DNA from: Climacium dendroides
Taxonomy: Eukaryota; Streptophyta; Bryopsida; Hypnales; Climaciaceae
NCBI GenBank assembly: GCA_950106755.1
Contig: OX467082.1
Coordinates: 35,712,001 to 35,776,000 of the forward strand
Length of the DNA: 64,000 bases
Reading direction: 5' to 3'
Shown: in pieces, positions 1-11,227 of the stretch
How the letters are laid out: each line of letters opens with the position of its first letter
How positions within the stretch are numbered: position 1 is the first letter of the stretch
Notes under the pieces: generated by a model
Database searches by the model: none
What the model was told of the DNA's origin: nothing
Seen by the model: the letters and a program-made list of their open reading frames with translations, nothing else
Made by a program: the position numbers and the translations under genes

Positions 1-2200
1 GTTGTAATGCTATAATAAACGATCTACATCATATGCTTTTATTTTTTTCAAAAAATATTTAAATTTGAATTAAATAAAGAACTTCAAAGTTTATCTCTAT
101 TCTACAATTCTCCGCAAACTAGAATTCCTCATAATTTCCATTTCATTAATTAAAATAGAATAATTCAAAGCTTTCCACATATATATAAATCTAGAGAACC
201 AATTCCAATTTTTTATTTCTTAAGAAAGTGATTTTTAAGAATATTTTTGAACTTGCTTAGGCTGATTGCAATTTAAAGGAAATTATATATCATAAAAAAC
301 TCTTTAACCATGCAATCAAAAGATTTGAAATTTTTTGGGCCTTAAAGCTACTCTTTGGTTACATGTTGTGTGAAAAATTCAAATAAAAAAAACAAAAATT
401 CCATTCATAATGAACTATCAAAATTGCAATGTTGCTAAAATTTTAGTTTGGTCCTTAGGATTTAACACAACTATATTCCTAATCTAGTGAGCCAAAATTT
501 ATTTGATTCTAAGATGAAATGGTGCATTCTTTGTTTCCACAATTTTCTTAAGAGCCATTCATTATATATTTTTAGTTCTTGGAGTTATAATTGAGTTAAT
601 GCTTGTGAGACTAATTTGCCAAAGGCACAATTTGCAACAAACTTCAATATCTCAACTTGCACTAATTCCACCTCCTTTTCCTTAAAAGGATGATCCTCTA
701 TGCATTGATGGAAATCTAAATTTCTACTTGCAACCAGAGATCCTCACTTTGTTAGGAGAGGTTAGAATACACAAAATTTACCAACTACAAAATAGAAGGG
801 GCTTTGGAGATATAGTTGGGTCTCCAAAGCTAAGTACACAAGCTAGTTCCCTCTTCCTCCATCTTCCTCCCTATGGAATGTTCTTTGCAATATGATAGAT
901 AACTCAAAAAAACAAAACAAGACAATTTAAATTGAGTTTATAAGAGACCCTTGTTTCTTTAGAAGAAATTAGAATATACAAAATAAAACAAGACAATTTA
1001 ACCCCTAAAGTCTCTTTTCCACCCAAAACCACTCAAAACTACCATTTCTATAGCGATGAACAAAATGCTTTTTTTGCATATCTAACAATAGAATCTTGTA
1101 CTAGACTAGTATAAGAATGTATGGCAAAAATTTTAGAAACTTTGACCGCATAGATTGCAAGATATTTGTGCTTAAAGTGAAAAAAATAATTATTTTTGTA
1201 CCTTGCTTAACTACATTATAACATTATTTGGCTTTAAAACTTCATAACTTATCATTTTTGCTCTATTGATTTTGAATTTATAATTTTATATGATAAAAAA
1301 TTGATTTGAGATTTTAGTATTTTTTTTAATTTAAAAAAAAACTTAATTTTCATTCACTAAAAAATTATTAAATAGAAGTAGGTTCAAGATTGAAGGAAAA
1401 TCTGAATTGATAATAGCTCTAAGATGGAATTGAAATATACTAATCTCAATGGTGAGATTGTCCTAGCAAGACATCTTAACCTTGTGAAACTTTTTTTTTG
1501 AAAAATTGTGAAAATTGAGGTCAAAAATGAATTCTACAAGTTATTTTTTCAAGAAGATGCTCTAATTGCTCCAAAAACAAGATTGTTCATAACTTTCTCA
1601 TAACAAATCCAAATGGAATGAATCAAAGCTTTCCATGTACATAAAAATATAATCTATATAGGAAAAAAATTAATTTTTAACTTTAAGTTTTCTTGAAGGG
1701 TTTTTTCTACCCGTTGAGTGAAAAAAAGGGCTTTTTGTTCTATAACTCTTGCTCCAAGGGTCCGATTGAAATAAAAATTATATTTTTGGAGAGCTAATGT
1801 GTTTACCTATCTTCACAAAAGAATTCAAAAAATTACAACAAATGTTAAGACCATAGGAGCCTGTCCAAAATCCATTTTGTCCCTTGAGGGGACACTAAGA
1901 CTTTAGGGGTTAATTTGAGTTTATAGGAGACCCTTACTTTACTAGGAGATGTTAGAATACAAAAAATTTATCAACTACAAAATAGGAGGGAATTGGAGAT
2001 TTAGGTGGGTTTCCAAAGCCAAGAATACAAGCTAGTTCCCCTCTTGGTGAAGTTAAATTACTAGCAACTCAATTTTCTAAATAATTTTTTGCTAAAACTT
2101 TATCTAACTTTAGCACTAGGTCCTTAAATACTATGAAAAATATTTGGAAAATGGATGAAATTGCCATATATTTCCCCCCAAAAGACTAGATGTGTCATTA
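1..2200. other. AT-rich repeat-derived DNA, no gene seen
   Basis: No ORF or exon-like stretch is visible. A segment of about 110 bases near 745-850 recurs in diverged form near 1930-2043; both contain a run like TTAGAATACA followed by ACTACAAAATAG and end in AAGCTAGTTCCC. This marks old repeat DNA. I see no RNA gene. Confidence 0.6.
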
Positions 2201-2229
2201 TGTAAATGAAAGCTACTAGTAATAGATAA

Positions 2230-2580
2230 TTTTGTGAATGAATGTATAAATATGGACGATACTATCCAATTTTTACTTATTTGCATATCTATACCTTAAA
2301 TTTGGTTGTTGGTTTTGTTGGTTTGTTGATTTGTTGATCACGTTAAGATCTCTCGAACCATGTGTCCTCCGATCACATGCTTGGTACCGTCGAAAAGCTC
2401 TCGGCAAGGAAGGGTGCACCAGCTTGGTTTCATGGCATTCAGACGGATGGTGCGAACGTTATTGAATTTTGAAATATTTTTTAAATCTAAAAAATTAGAA
2501 AATTACTTTTACTTTTGTTTACACTGTGGCAACAGCACAGGGCACACTAGTACTTTGGGAAACAAGTTGCTCTACTAACA
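2230..2580. repeat. Dispersed repeat, inverted copy of 15930-16270
   Basis: Reverse-complementing this stretch gives a close match to 15930-16270. Shared landmarks are GGTGCACCC(T/C)TCCTTGCCGAG and the run TAATTTTCTAATTTTT. The part near 2480-2560 also recurs in direct orientation at 7725-7795 (GTGGCAACA..CAG..GGCACA). The small ORF inside is a by-product of the repeat. Confidence 0.65.
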
Positions 2581-2839
2581 AAAAAAAAACACCAAAATTG
2601 GCTACTTACAAAAGTATTGATGGTTGTGTGCAAAAGCAAGAAGTGCTAATTTGTTAAAGTTATAATGCTCTTTATATATTTTTTATAATTATATGTATAT
2701 ATGTATATATGAGACTTCTCCCCCCTACCTCAAACATATACTACTATAAAAGAGTCTGTAATTTGTATAGACAATTGGTGATTGATGGGAATGACTTGCT
2801 AATAAAATAATAAATGAACTAATGTCTTCAAATGGATTC

Positions 2840-3010
2840 AACAATTGTTGAAATTGGTGGCGTTGGGTTGACTCATGGCACCAACTTGGTACCTGGCCAC
2901 CTGTTCCCTTCCACGGGTGGGGGCTCTTCCACCTATGCTTCCCGAACTCCCCACCCGCGCTTCCCGAACCAATGAACGGGGAGTACTGCCATTTAGTTAT
3001 GACCTAGCCG
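2840..3010. repeat. GC-rich dispersed repeat with conserved hairpin (copy 1)
   Basis: This family also occurs near 19780-19880 and 27440-27550. Each copy holds a stem-loop of the form CCACCCG - TTCCCTTC - CACGGGTGG, here at 2897-2920 with one mismatch, followed by CTCCCTCC-rich sequence. A related tail, CCCGAACTCCCCACCCG, appears both at about 2940 and at about 7283, on either side of the first hAT element. This suggests the element sits inside a copy of this repeat. Confidence 0.55.
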
Positions 3011-3019
3011 GTAGAATTT

Positions 3020-4213
3020 GAGAATTTCCAAATGAAATAGGGAAGTTTAGGCTAAGGTTCCAAATGAAAAAGAGAAGTTTAGGAAATGGGCCGGTTCAAA
3101 AAATTATGTATAGGCATTTTGCTGTCCATTCCCAAAATATGTAGGAAAATTACCTATTCAAATTTTTTTTTATAGGCGGGCAGTCGACAAATCTTATAAT
3201 TTATAGGAAATTTTTTTAATGCATGTAAGTCATTTAGTGACTAAGTCACTGTAAGTCTGCAACAGTTAGTAAATGAGTTTAGTCACTTTAGTGAGTAGGT
3301 CAATTAGGTTTATCTGCCTAATTATAATTTCTTTTTACCGCTGGCTTGTTGTTTGAGCATAGCTGTCGATCAAGTTTTGTTGAATCCGAGCCATTGGGCG
3401 TGCAGTCGCCACTCACATCAATCTCTTCCCTGTTCCCTCCTCGCTCATGCTGTCTCCTCATGCAACTCATAGAGTCACAGAGACACAGACTCATGTCACA
3501 CAGACACACACTCAATTTTTTCACATTGTCTCCATATAATTCCTATGGTCTCTTTACGTCTATCACTTGGCAATTTGGCATAGCTTTGAGAGAGGAGGAT
3601 TGCGGAATGTAATTCAGATTCGTTCACCATTGTTTAGCCGTTCAGGGTTTACTCGAGCTCTCAAGATTGTGTAATTTGCCAGACTGGAAGTTTGCAAATT
3701 TGCGTACGATTTGGAAAAGTGTGTGCGCGACTCAAGCAACTCTGTGAGCAATTTTTGGAGCCGCGACTTTGTGTGCCATTCTCTCCGTGTGCGATTTCTG
3801 GAACCGCGACTTCGTGTGTCATTCTCGCAAGCTTGCGTGCATTTTTTGGTAAGTGTGTTTGCATTTTTTGATGCCGCAACGCCTGCAATTGTGCGTGCAA
3901 TTCTAGCGATTTGTGGTTTAGGGTGCGCTTTGAGGTGCAACTTTGCGTGTGATTCTGTGATTTCAATGCCGGTTGAGGTTTGCTTCGGATCTTTCCAAAT
4001 TTTTTGTTGCCCTTCTCTATTCTCTGTTCATTTTTTTCTTTGATGGCGGTGAGATCAATGTAGGGCTGCAGGGTTTGTTTTGAGGGCTGTGCAGTGTGCA
4101 TGTGCTTGTGCACGTGTAATTGCTGTTGTACAATCAGGTGTTCATAAGGCTGTTGATTATTTCTTATTGTTGGCTTCCTTGTTTAGGACTGGAAGCATTC
4201 TCTTCTAAAGTGC
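3020..4213 (+). other. Upstream region of hAT element A
   Basis: No protein of known type is encoded here. Between about 3750 and 3870 two diverged copies of a segment around GAGCCGCGACTTTGTGTG / GAACCGCGACTTCGTGTG occur. The stretch ends directly at the transposase start and probably holds the element's promoter and leader. The small ORFs on both strands show no family features. Confidence 0.4.
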
Positions 4214-6330
4214 ATGGCGAAACGACAAAGGTCCTTGAGGGACCATTACTTTGCTAAAACAAGGGAAGCTAATGGATTTGAGATGTTGTCTTCAACGTTC
4301 GAGAGCTTTTCTCCTAGAACCACTGATTCAGGGACTGACCTCAGTCTTCCTTCTGAGGTACAAATTGCTCAAGTGTAGTGGAAGGAGCAATGGGGAGTTC
4401 AATTCAATTGGTTACATTTTTGCCCAAATGTTGGGCGGGTTTTCTGTAAAGTTTGCAGGGATAAAGGTGGGCGGTCATTATATGCTAAAGATGGTGCCAG
4501 GAACTTGAAAGTGAGCTCTTTCCAAGACCATGCTCAATCTGGAGAGCACATGCGGCTAGCTTGGGCATTACATAGTAGTGAGAAGGTCATAGCAAAGGCT
4601 ATTTTGCAAGGGCAGAAGGCATGCGATGAGGCTATGGCTTCTCTCTTTCGAGCTGCTTATTTTCTAGGGAAGCACTCTTTACCCTACTCAAAGTTTCCAG
4701 CATTGTGCAAGTTGCTAGTCTCCGTGAAGGCTCTGATGACCTTATCTATGTATCAGGATGAGAAATCCTGTGCTGATCTGATGATGTGCATTTTAGTTGT
4801 GATTCAGAAGCGAGTCATTACTTGTGTGCAAAATTCAGCTTTTTACGGTGTCATGATCGACGAATCAACGGATATTAGTGTCACAGGACATCTGGTTGTA
4901 TTTGCTAGCATCGTCGAGGAGGGTTTGCCGGTCACGTTGTTTCTTGGCCTCTTGCAGGTCGAAGGGGGGAAGAAGGACTTCATTGTCATTTATGAAACTT
5001 TGATTTCCAGCCTTCGGAAGTGGGGGCTTGACCTGCGCAAATTCGTTGGTTTTGGCAGTGACGGTGCCAGTACGATGGTGGGGAGTTTGACGGGAGTGGC
5101 GACCCGAATCAAAAAAGAGGTAAATCCTTACCTTTTAGTAGTCCACTGCGTTACTCATCGGACGAATTTGGCGGCATTGGCTGCAGCGAAGTCTCTTGAT
5201 TGCAAGGTAATCTCTACCAAAGTGGACTCTCTCCTCAATTCAATTGCTAGTTTTTTTAATAAGTCTAGTAAGCGCAAGCATGCACTTATTAGACTGCAAG
5301 AGGAGTTCTTTGATGTGAAGAAAACAATGAAGCGTTACTACAAAATCCGGTGGCTAAGTCGGTGGCAAACAATTACAACACTTTGTGAATCCTTGGAGTC
5401 TGTTTTGGAATTCTTCCGTGGCCTGAAGGGTGCAGATGCAGGTACAACCACTCCAATTTTGCACAATTTAGGGCAGTTCAAGTTCATTTACATCTTGTAT
5501 TTCCTTGCGGACATCTTACATTATTTGGCTATGTTGTCAAAGGTGTTTCAATGCAAATTTGTGGATGTGACCACTATGGGTAGCATCATGCGTTCCGAAA
5601 TAGCACAGATTCACATGTTGTTCATTGTGGAAAACACGGATTTGAATGCAGCCACATTTAACGACGATGTAGGCTATCATGTCCTTCCTGAGTATGGTTC
5701 TCTCAGGGGCTTGCTGAGGAAGCTCCCATCTGAGCTTAGGGGGAATATGTTTCATGGTTATGAGATTCAATGTTCTAGGCTGGGAACAGACCTAGAGGAA
5801 GCTTTGCAGTTCCAACGGGCGTATGCTGAGGCAGTGTGTGCTGCTTTGGAAGCCAGATTTTGTGACAATGATTTCATTTCTTGCTTCAAAGTGTTGAATC
5901 CTTCTAACATGCTGTCTAAGCAAGTTGGGCTGCAGAATTGGGGGGTAACCGAGTTGGACAATTTGCTTCAGCTGTATGTATGGAATTGATCGGTCTCATT
6001 CAGGTTTTTCCTTTCCGCCCTTTTGGATGTACAAGCTTGTAAATGTGAGTTTCTTTCCTTCAAATTACAATGTACAACTGAATGGGGGGACAAAACCTTC
6101 CGAGATTTGTGGGGTATGATTACCTGGAATCATGCCCTACAAATATAGTATCCAAATTTGCTTGTTCTTGCTGAAATTGCTAGGGTCTAGTGCGTTTCCA
6201 CTACTACTTGTGAGAGAGCTTTTAGCATTCAGAATTTGACCAAAACTCGTGTAAGGAATAGATTGGGAAGTAAGAATCTGGATGCTTTGCTTAGAGTTGC
6301 TTTAGAGGGACCGGAAGAGGAGTATGATGT
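4214..6330 (+). pseudogene. hAT-type transposase, copy A (DUF4371-like), broken
   Basis: Related to the DUF4371/ZNF862-like branch of hAT transposases, which act in the nucleus to cut and paste their own element. The start at 4214 (MAKRQR) is shared with copy B at 11228. Visible in order: an early in-frame TAG at 4376-4378; a long open part from 4379 to 5986; the first acidic motif in MIDESTDISVTGH; GFGSDGAS followed by CVTHRTNL (second acidic residue and C-x2-H); the KIRWLSRWQ motif; and NPSNM. After the stop at 5987 the C-terminal hAT dimerisation region continues with stops and a frameshift to about 6330 (YPNLLVLAEIAR, then CVSTTTCERAFS). The element is probably dead but only lightly damaged, and it is more GC-rich than copy B. 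Confidence 0.85.
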
Positions 6331-6969
6331 TGTTTTGTTGGATGCCATACCCATGTAGAAGCATGAAACTAAGTATAAGTTTCTTTATGCTAAGCCAAGT
6401 GCATACTTGTCTAATTCAGGCACAACTACGGGACCTAGTGTTAGCACTCCAACTTCGGTATTTGGCCTCGAGGCATCTTGATAGATTGTGCTTGTTACTG
6501 TTTGTTTTCCATGGCTCATGTTCTTGATGTTGATGGTGTTTGATTCTGCTGGTTACTCCCCATTTTTTCCTTCATCGTGTTCTGATGTTGATCATGTTGA
6601 ATTCTGTCCTGATGTTGATCATTGACGGTTGTGTCCTGGTGTTCATCGTTTTTTCCTTCAGCGTGTTCTTCTTGTCCTGATGTTATCATGTTCGGTCCCC
6701 AAAAGCAAAACCGTAGAGGATGCTGTTGATCATTTCTTCTTTCACCGTGTCTTGATCATGTTCGGTTGTATCCTACTATATCCATTCTCTGATCACATGT
6801 TTTGATTCTTGTAAATGTTTGATGTTTTGACACTAACCAGCTTTGATTCTTATAAATGTTTGATGTTTTGATTCTTATAAATTCTTGTAAATGTTTGATG
6901 TTCTGATACTAACCAGCCTCCTGAAAATGCATGGACCTTGTTTGGATCTGTGCATTTTTGGAAGGCTAC
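6331..6969 (+). repeat. 3' part of hAT element A with degenerate short repeats
   Basis: No gene. From about 6540 to 6920 short units recur in imperfect tandem, first around GATGTTGATCATG, then TTGATTCTTGTAAATGTTTGATG with its variants and ACTAACCAGC. The stretch links the transposase to the tRNA-like fold at 6970. Confidence 0.5.
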
Positions 6970-7023
6970 ATCCTTGGCCCTAAATCGGTAGGGGCAATGC
7001 CAGGTTCAAATCCTGCCAGGGAT
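6970..7023 (+). other. tRNA-like fold after hAT element A
   Basis: The 54 bases can fold as an outer stem of 8 pairs (ATCCTTGG with CCAGGGAT, one G-T pair). Inside lie a hairpin CCCTA-AATCGG-TAGGG and a T-arm-like hairpin CAGG-TTCAAAT-CCTG. The T-arm matches a Pol III B box (GGTTCAAATCC) and the first hairpin resembles a D arm/A box. There is no anticodon arm, so this is not a normal tRNA gene. The same fold occurs at 13455 after copy B. Confidence 0.5.
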
Positions 7024-7299
7024 ATACATGAAATAAAAAATCAAGACACTAAATTTTTTTTTTAAAAAGGTCCTAAATTGGCAAGGTTTAAATAATATAG
7101 GAAATTTGCCTATTAAAAATGAGCAATGGCTGCAATGCCACTGGCCACACTTCAAATTCCAGGAAATTGACCAGTAAGTTTTGCCACCTCACGGTACACT
7201 TCCGAGCACATTTAAAAAAACCCGGGATGGATGAATTTCTGTAGGAAATCTACCATTTTAGCCACAGAACTCCCCGGACTATGTCCCGAACTCCCCACC

Positions 7300-8990
7300 C
7301 GTGCCCAATTGTTACTTAACCCTTAAACGAAGAGTTGGTCACCATGGAAATCATTTAATTGGGTACCATGTGAATTGTTGGCTTAAAAATATGAAAAAGT
7401 AGTCACTGGAAGACAAGCTACTATAGAAGACCTTCCCTTTTCACACAAAATTTGGAGGATAAATAGTTGCACTTCTCTCCTACGTGGAGAGATTCTTTGT
7501 CATTAATAAAAAGAAAAAATGTCTTTCTTGTCATATATAGGTTAAGCAAAGACCTTTGAGAGCTTTACTTTTCATCCAGTGTTTTGATTTGCAAGGTTGA
7601 TCAATGTTTTTGAGAACTTGTGATTGTGCCTTCCACCACCTATCTCCTCTCCTTCTCCCCCTATATAGGCTTTGCTTCATAGTATTCCCATTCACAATAA
7701 GAAAGTTATTGAATTTTCAAGTTCTTATGAGTTAAAAAATAGAAAAATTATTTTTACTTTTATTTTGATTGTGGCAACAACAGAAGGCACATTAGTTGGG
7801 TATAAGAGTTACGCTCCCGTACCTATTCAATGTTATATCCTAGACTTGTAAAATGCATATGATAATTTATAGTATTTTTTATATTGTTTGCACATGTTAG
7901 GGATTTTTGTGACAATGTTCTTGTAGAGTAATTAGTTGTAGATAGATCCAAAACAAAAGCATGAGAAAGTGTAGAAGATGTTCACCTAAGCATTGTAGAA
8001 TCCAAATAAGCCTTTACATATATGAAAATTAATATCTTTTTTCTAAAAATAAAAAACATTTTTCTAATTTCTATGTTTATTATTATTTTCTTGCTATTTT
8101 CAACCTTGAACAAGAAGAGTTGGCCTTTCTTTAGTTATTTGTTGTTATTGTTTTAGGTGAATGAAAGCAATAAAATTGTAAGATAGAATTGAGAAGTTTT
8201 GAAGTTATGAAGAAGCTATTTAGTGGTTAGGATCAATATTCTGCTCAAATCTAAAAGCATTACTTTACTTCAATCATTACTTCATCTTTTATACTCTATT
8301 AATATCATATTTCAATGAGATCACTAATTAATTGAGTATTCTACATGCTTTTTACTTTATCCTCTTTTCATTGAGAAATGGAAATCTTTAAAAATATATT
8401 TATCACCATTGATATATTGATAATTCATAAGCTCTAAACCTCTATATCATACTTGTATGGTAGGAGTCAAAAAGGAGATCAAATCTCTTTTTATTTATCA
8501 AATTCCTCTTCATGATAACATAAATGATTGGCTATGAAATTTCTCTTGATGAATCAAAATGTGATAATATATATAATGAGACTACAAAGTGAGTTTTCAA
8601 TCCATGTTGTCCTAAGGATTGATGAGTGAGGAAAGTGACATGGTATTGTACTAGTCCATTCATTTGATTTGATCCCCAAATAAAGGATGTGGTATTTAAA
8701 AATTTGATATTGATTATGTTTAGTTTCTAAGTTTTGGCTATTAAACAAATGACATGATGTTATAGAAGACGACATTCCATAGGTAATTCTCAAAGGTTTA
8801 GTGAAAAAAGAAAGAATATGATTTTGAATATGGCCATTTTTTAGTGATAGTTTGGCTTGCAAATCTTTGAGGTGATATTAAAGAAGGTGACATTAGAAAG
8901 AGTTAAGTTGATATTAAAGGAGTTCATATTATAAAATTAGAATTTTATTCAAGAATTATCAATGGTGATATTAAAGAGATTGGTATGTAT
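7300..8990 (+). repeat. Decayed paralogue of the flanks of the 27.9-29.8 kb gene, coding part missing
   Basis: Near 7590-7650 the text TTTGCAAGGTTGATCA(A/G)TG..TGCCTTCCAC matches 27590-27645 (5' side of the gene). From about 7795 to 8990 the sequence matches 30735-31890 (3' side), with landmarks TTACGCTCCC, AATCCAAATAA, GAGACTACAAAG and TTTGATCCCC. The 3 kb between these two blocks, including the whole coding region, is absent. No ORF of interest remains. Confidence 0.6.
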
Positions 8991-8999
8991 TTAAGTTTG

Positions 9000-10260
9000 T
9001 CTATCAACAGTATGCATGCATAGAATGGAAAATTTCGTGAAAATGGTGGTATTCCATCATTTCCGTGTGCCATTTTCAAGCCACCTATTTTGAACCGTAA
9101 AAATGACATCAAGGACAAATATAGATTCAATCATCTTGAATTTATATAGATTTAAAAAATCTAAGTTTGGTATAGATTTAAGACCACACATTTTGAATTA
9201 TTAAGATAACATCTAGCATAATTATAGATTTCAAACATCTTAAAACAATATAGATTTCAGACATCTAGGTCCTTTGCAAATTTCAGACCACGCAGTTTAA
9301 ACCATAGAATAATATATTTATGGGAAATTTTGTTAAAATGGAAAATATTCCTTGACTTTGGCATTTTTAGGATTCAGACTATGCAGATTAAACTCTATTA
9401 GTGTCATGAATTTCAGAAATCTACACCTCTTTTAGATATCTGAAATCTAAAACATTTTTAGATTTTTTAGATTGCTTGATCTGAAATCTATTATTGTCAT
9501 AGAATTTTGATATCTAGGAAAAATGCGGATTTAAAAAATCTAGGATAGTATTTGATTTTAAACCACCCTGTTTGAACTTTGAACTAAGAAAATGGCAGAG
9601 GGAATATCGCCATTTTAATGAAATTCCTCATATTTTCAAATTTCCCACTATACAAATAGATCATGAAAATTTCAGTTCTAAATCATTAAATTTGGAGTAG
9701 ACTCCTAATGTAGTAAAAATCCCTAAACCTCAAAGTGTGATAAATTAACAAAAATGATTTTTAAGTATAAGATAATTTTTTTAATTTAAAAAAAAAGAAT
9801 GTGATTACCATCAAGTTAGGGTTTGTTTGCACTGAGTAATAAATAGGAATGTTGTTATTAGTTAAAGGCCCACCTCGAATAAAGAGAAGTACAATTCATT
9901 AAGCAATAGGCTCGGAACTAGCCCTAAGGACTAGTCCAGCACTTTCCATCACTCATTCCTTGTCTACTACACAATGTACGGGAAGAACCGGCAGCTAGTG
10001 TAAGATGAGCCAATCAAAATTGTAACTTGACCGATTGACATTCAAATCATGAGGCAGTAAAATTGGTTTAAATTAAAAGAAAGCAGAAATTAACCAAGCA
10101 ATAAAAAATTAGGTAGGAAATTAGCTCCACTTCTTCACAAGAGGACAGAAATTCACTGTTTAAAAGTAAAAAAAACGGATATTGGAGGATCTCCCGAGGG
10201 TATGGCCGGATTTCAACTCAAGCACCCCCAAATAAATGGTTATTAATAGTAGGATCAATT
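9000..10260. other. Repeat-derived DNA, no gene seen
   Basis: Near 9110-9560 many short motifs around ATAGATTT and AAATCTA recur. The block 9612-9840 matches 21940-22145 (landmarks AATAGATCATGAAA and GTGTGATAAATTAAC/GTATGACAATTTAAC). I find no coding or RNA gene. Confidence 0.5.
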
Positions 10261-10309
10261 ACAACATTGGAATTAGGGTTAGCCAACAACGGCTATACTC
10301 TCTACCATC

Positions 10310-11130
10310 ATGAATCAATTCCCGCCTTCTCTGCTCCTACTCCCGCTCGCTACTCCCGCTTCCGTTTGGCTGCTCCAGTGCTCCCGTTGCGTTCCTCTCT
10401 TCTCGCAGTCTCGTTCCTTCGTTGTCCCTCTCGCAGCCTCGCTCCTCTCCCTCCCCGCTCCTCTCCCTCCCCACTCCTCTTCGTCCCCGTTCCTGCCCTT
10501 CCCTACTGTTGTTGGTCGGCTCCCTGTTGCTATCGGCTCCCCCACCGTTCCAGCGTCGCGTGGCTCCACTAATCCGCGCCACTCCTGCTCACTCCTTGTC
10601 TCCGCTATTCCGCGCCGTTCCTGCTCACTCCTTGTCTCCGCGCGGCTCCAACGCTCCAGCTCCCGCTCGCTGCTCCCGGTCGCTGCTTCAGCTCGCTGCT
10701 GCCACTCCCGCTCCAGCTCGTTGTTGCCGCTCCCGCTCCAACTCGCTGCTATTACTCTCGCTCCAGCTCACTGTTGTTGTTGCTCTTGCTTCAGCTCGCT
10801 GCTGCTGCTACTCCCGCTTCAAGTCACTACTGCTGTTGTTCCCACTCCAGCTCGTCGCTTCTGCTCCCGCTCCAGGTCATTGCTGCTCGCTGCTGCTGCT
10901 ACTTCCGCTTCAGGTCACTACTACTATTGCTCCCGCTCCAGGTCGATGCTGCTGCTCCCACTTCAGGTCGCTGTTGTTGTTCTCGCTCCAGCTCGCTATT
11001 GCTACTCTTGCTCTAGCTCGTTGCTGCTGCTGCTCTTGCTCCAACTCCCTGCTGCTTCCGCCGTTGCTCCCCGCTGATTTTGCTGCTCCTGCAGCTCCCA
11101 TTCCTGTGATTGAGCAGCTCTAGTTCCTGT
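10310..11130 (+). repeat. Low-complexity GCTCC/GCTGCTGCT minisatellite
   Basis: The stretch is made of imperfect units such as GCTCCCGCTCCAGCTCGCTG and CTGCTGCTACTCC. It stays open in several frames on both strands, giving Leu/Ser/Ala-rich or Glu/Ser/Arg-rich translations. Openness in many frames at once is what repeat composition gives, so I do not call a gene. It lies just before the start of hAT copy B and may be part of that element's 5' region. Confidence 0.7.
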
Positions 11131-11227
11131 GATTGAGCGGCTCCTACTCTTGCGGTTCTTGCTCTTGCTCCCACTTACTTCTCTCACTCTTACTCTTGTT
11201 CCTGTTTAAATAATTTGTAATTTGATC

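Noticed and set aside
6970..7023. Functional tRNA gene
   Set aside because: T-arm and D-arm-like hairpins are present but there is no anticodon arm and the length is only 54 bases.
2977..7276. Terminal inverted repeats of hAT copy A (CGGGGAGTACTG at 2977 and CAGAACTCCCCG at 7265)
   Set aside because: The match is 11 of 12, but the flanks show no 8-bp duplication and the motif resembles the surrounding GC-rich repeat, so the element ends remain undefined.
10267..11187. Long overlapping ORFs on both strands (up to 255 codons)
   Set aside because: They are open in several frames at once because the DNA is a GCTCC/GCTGCT minisatellite; no frame shows a domain or splice context.
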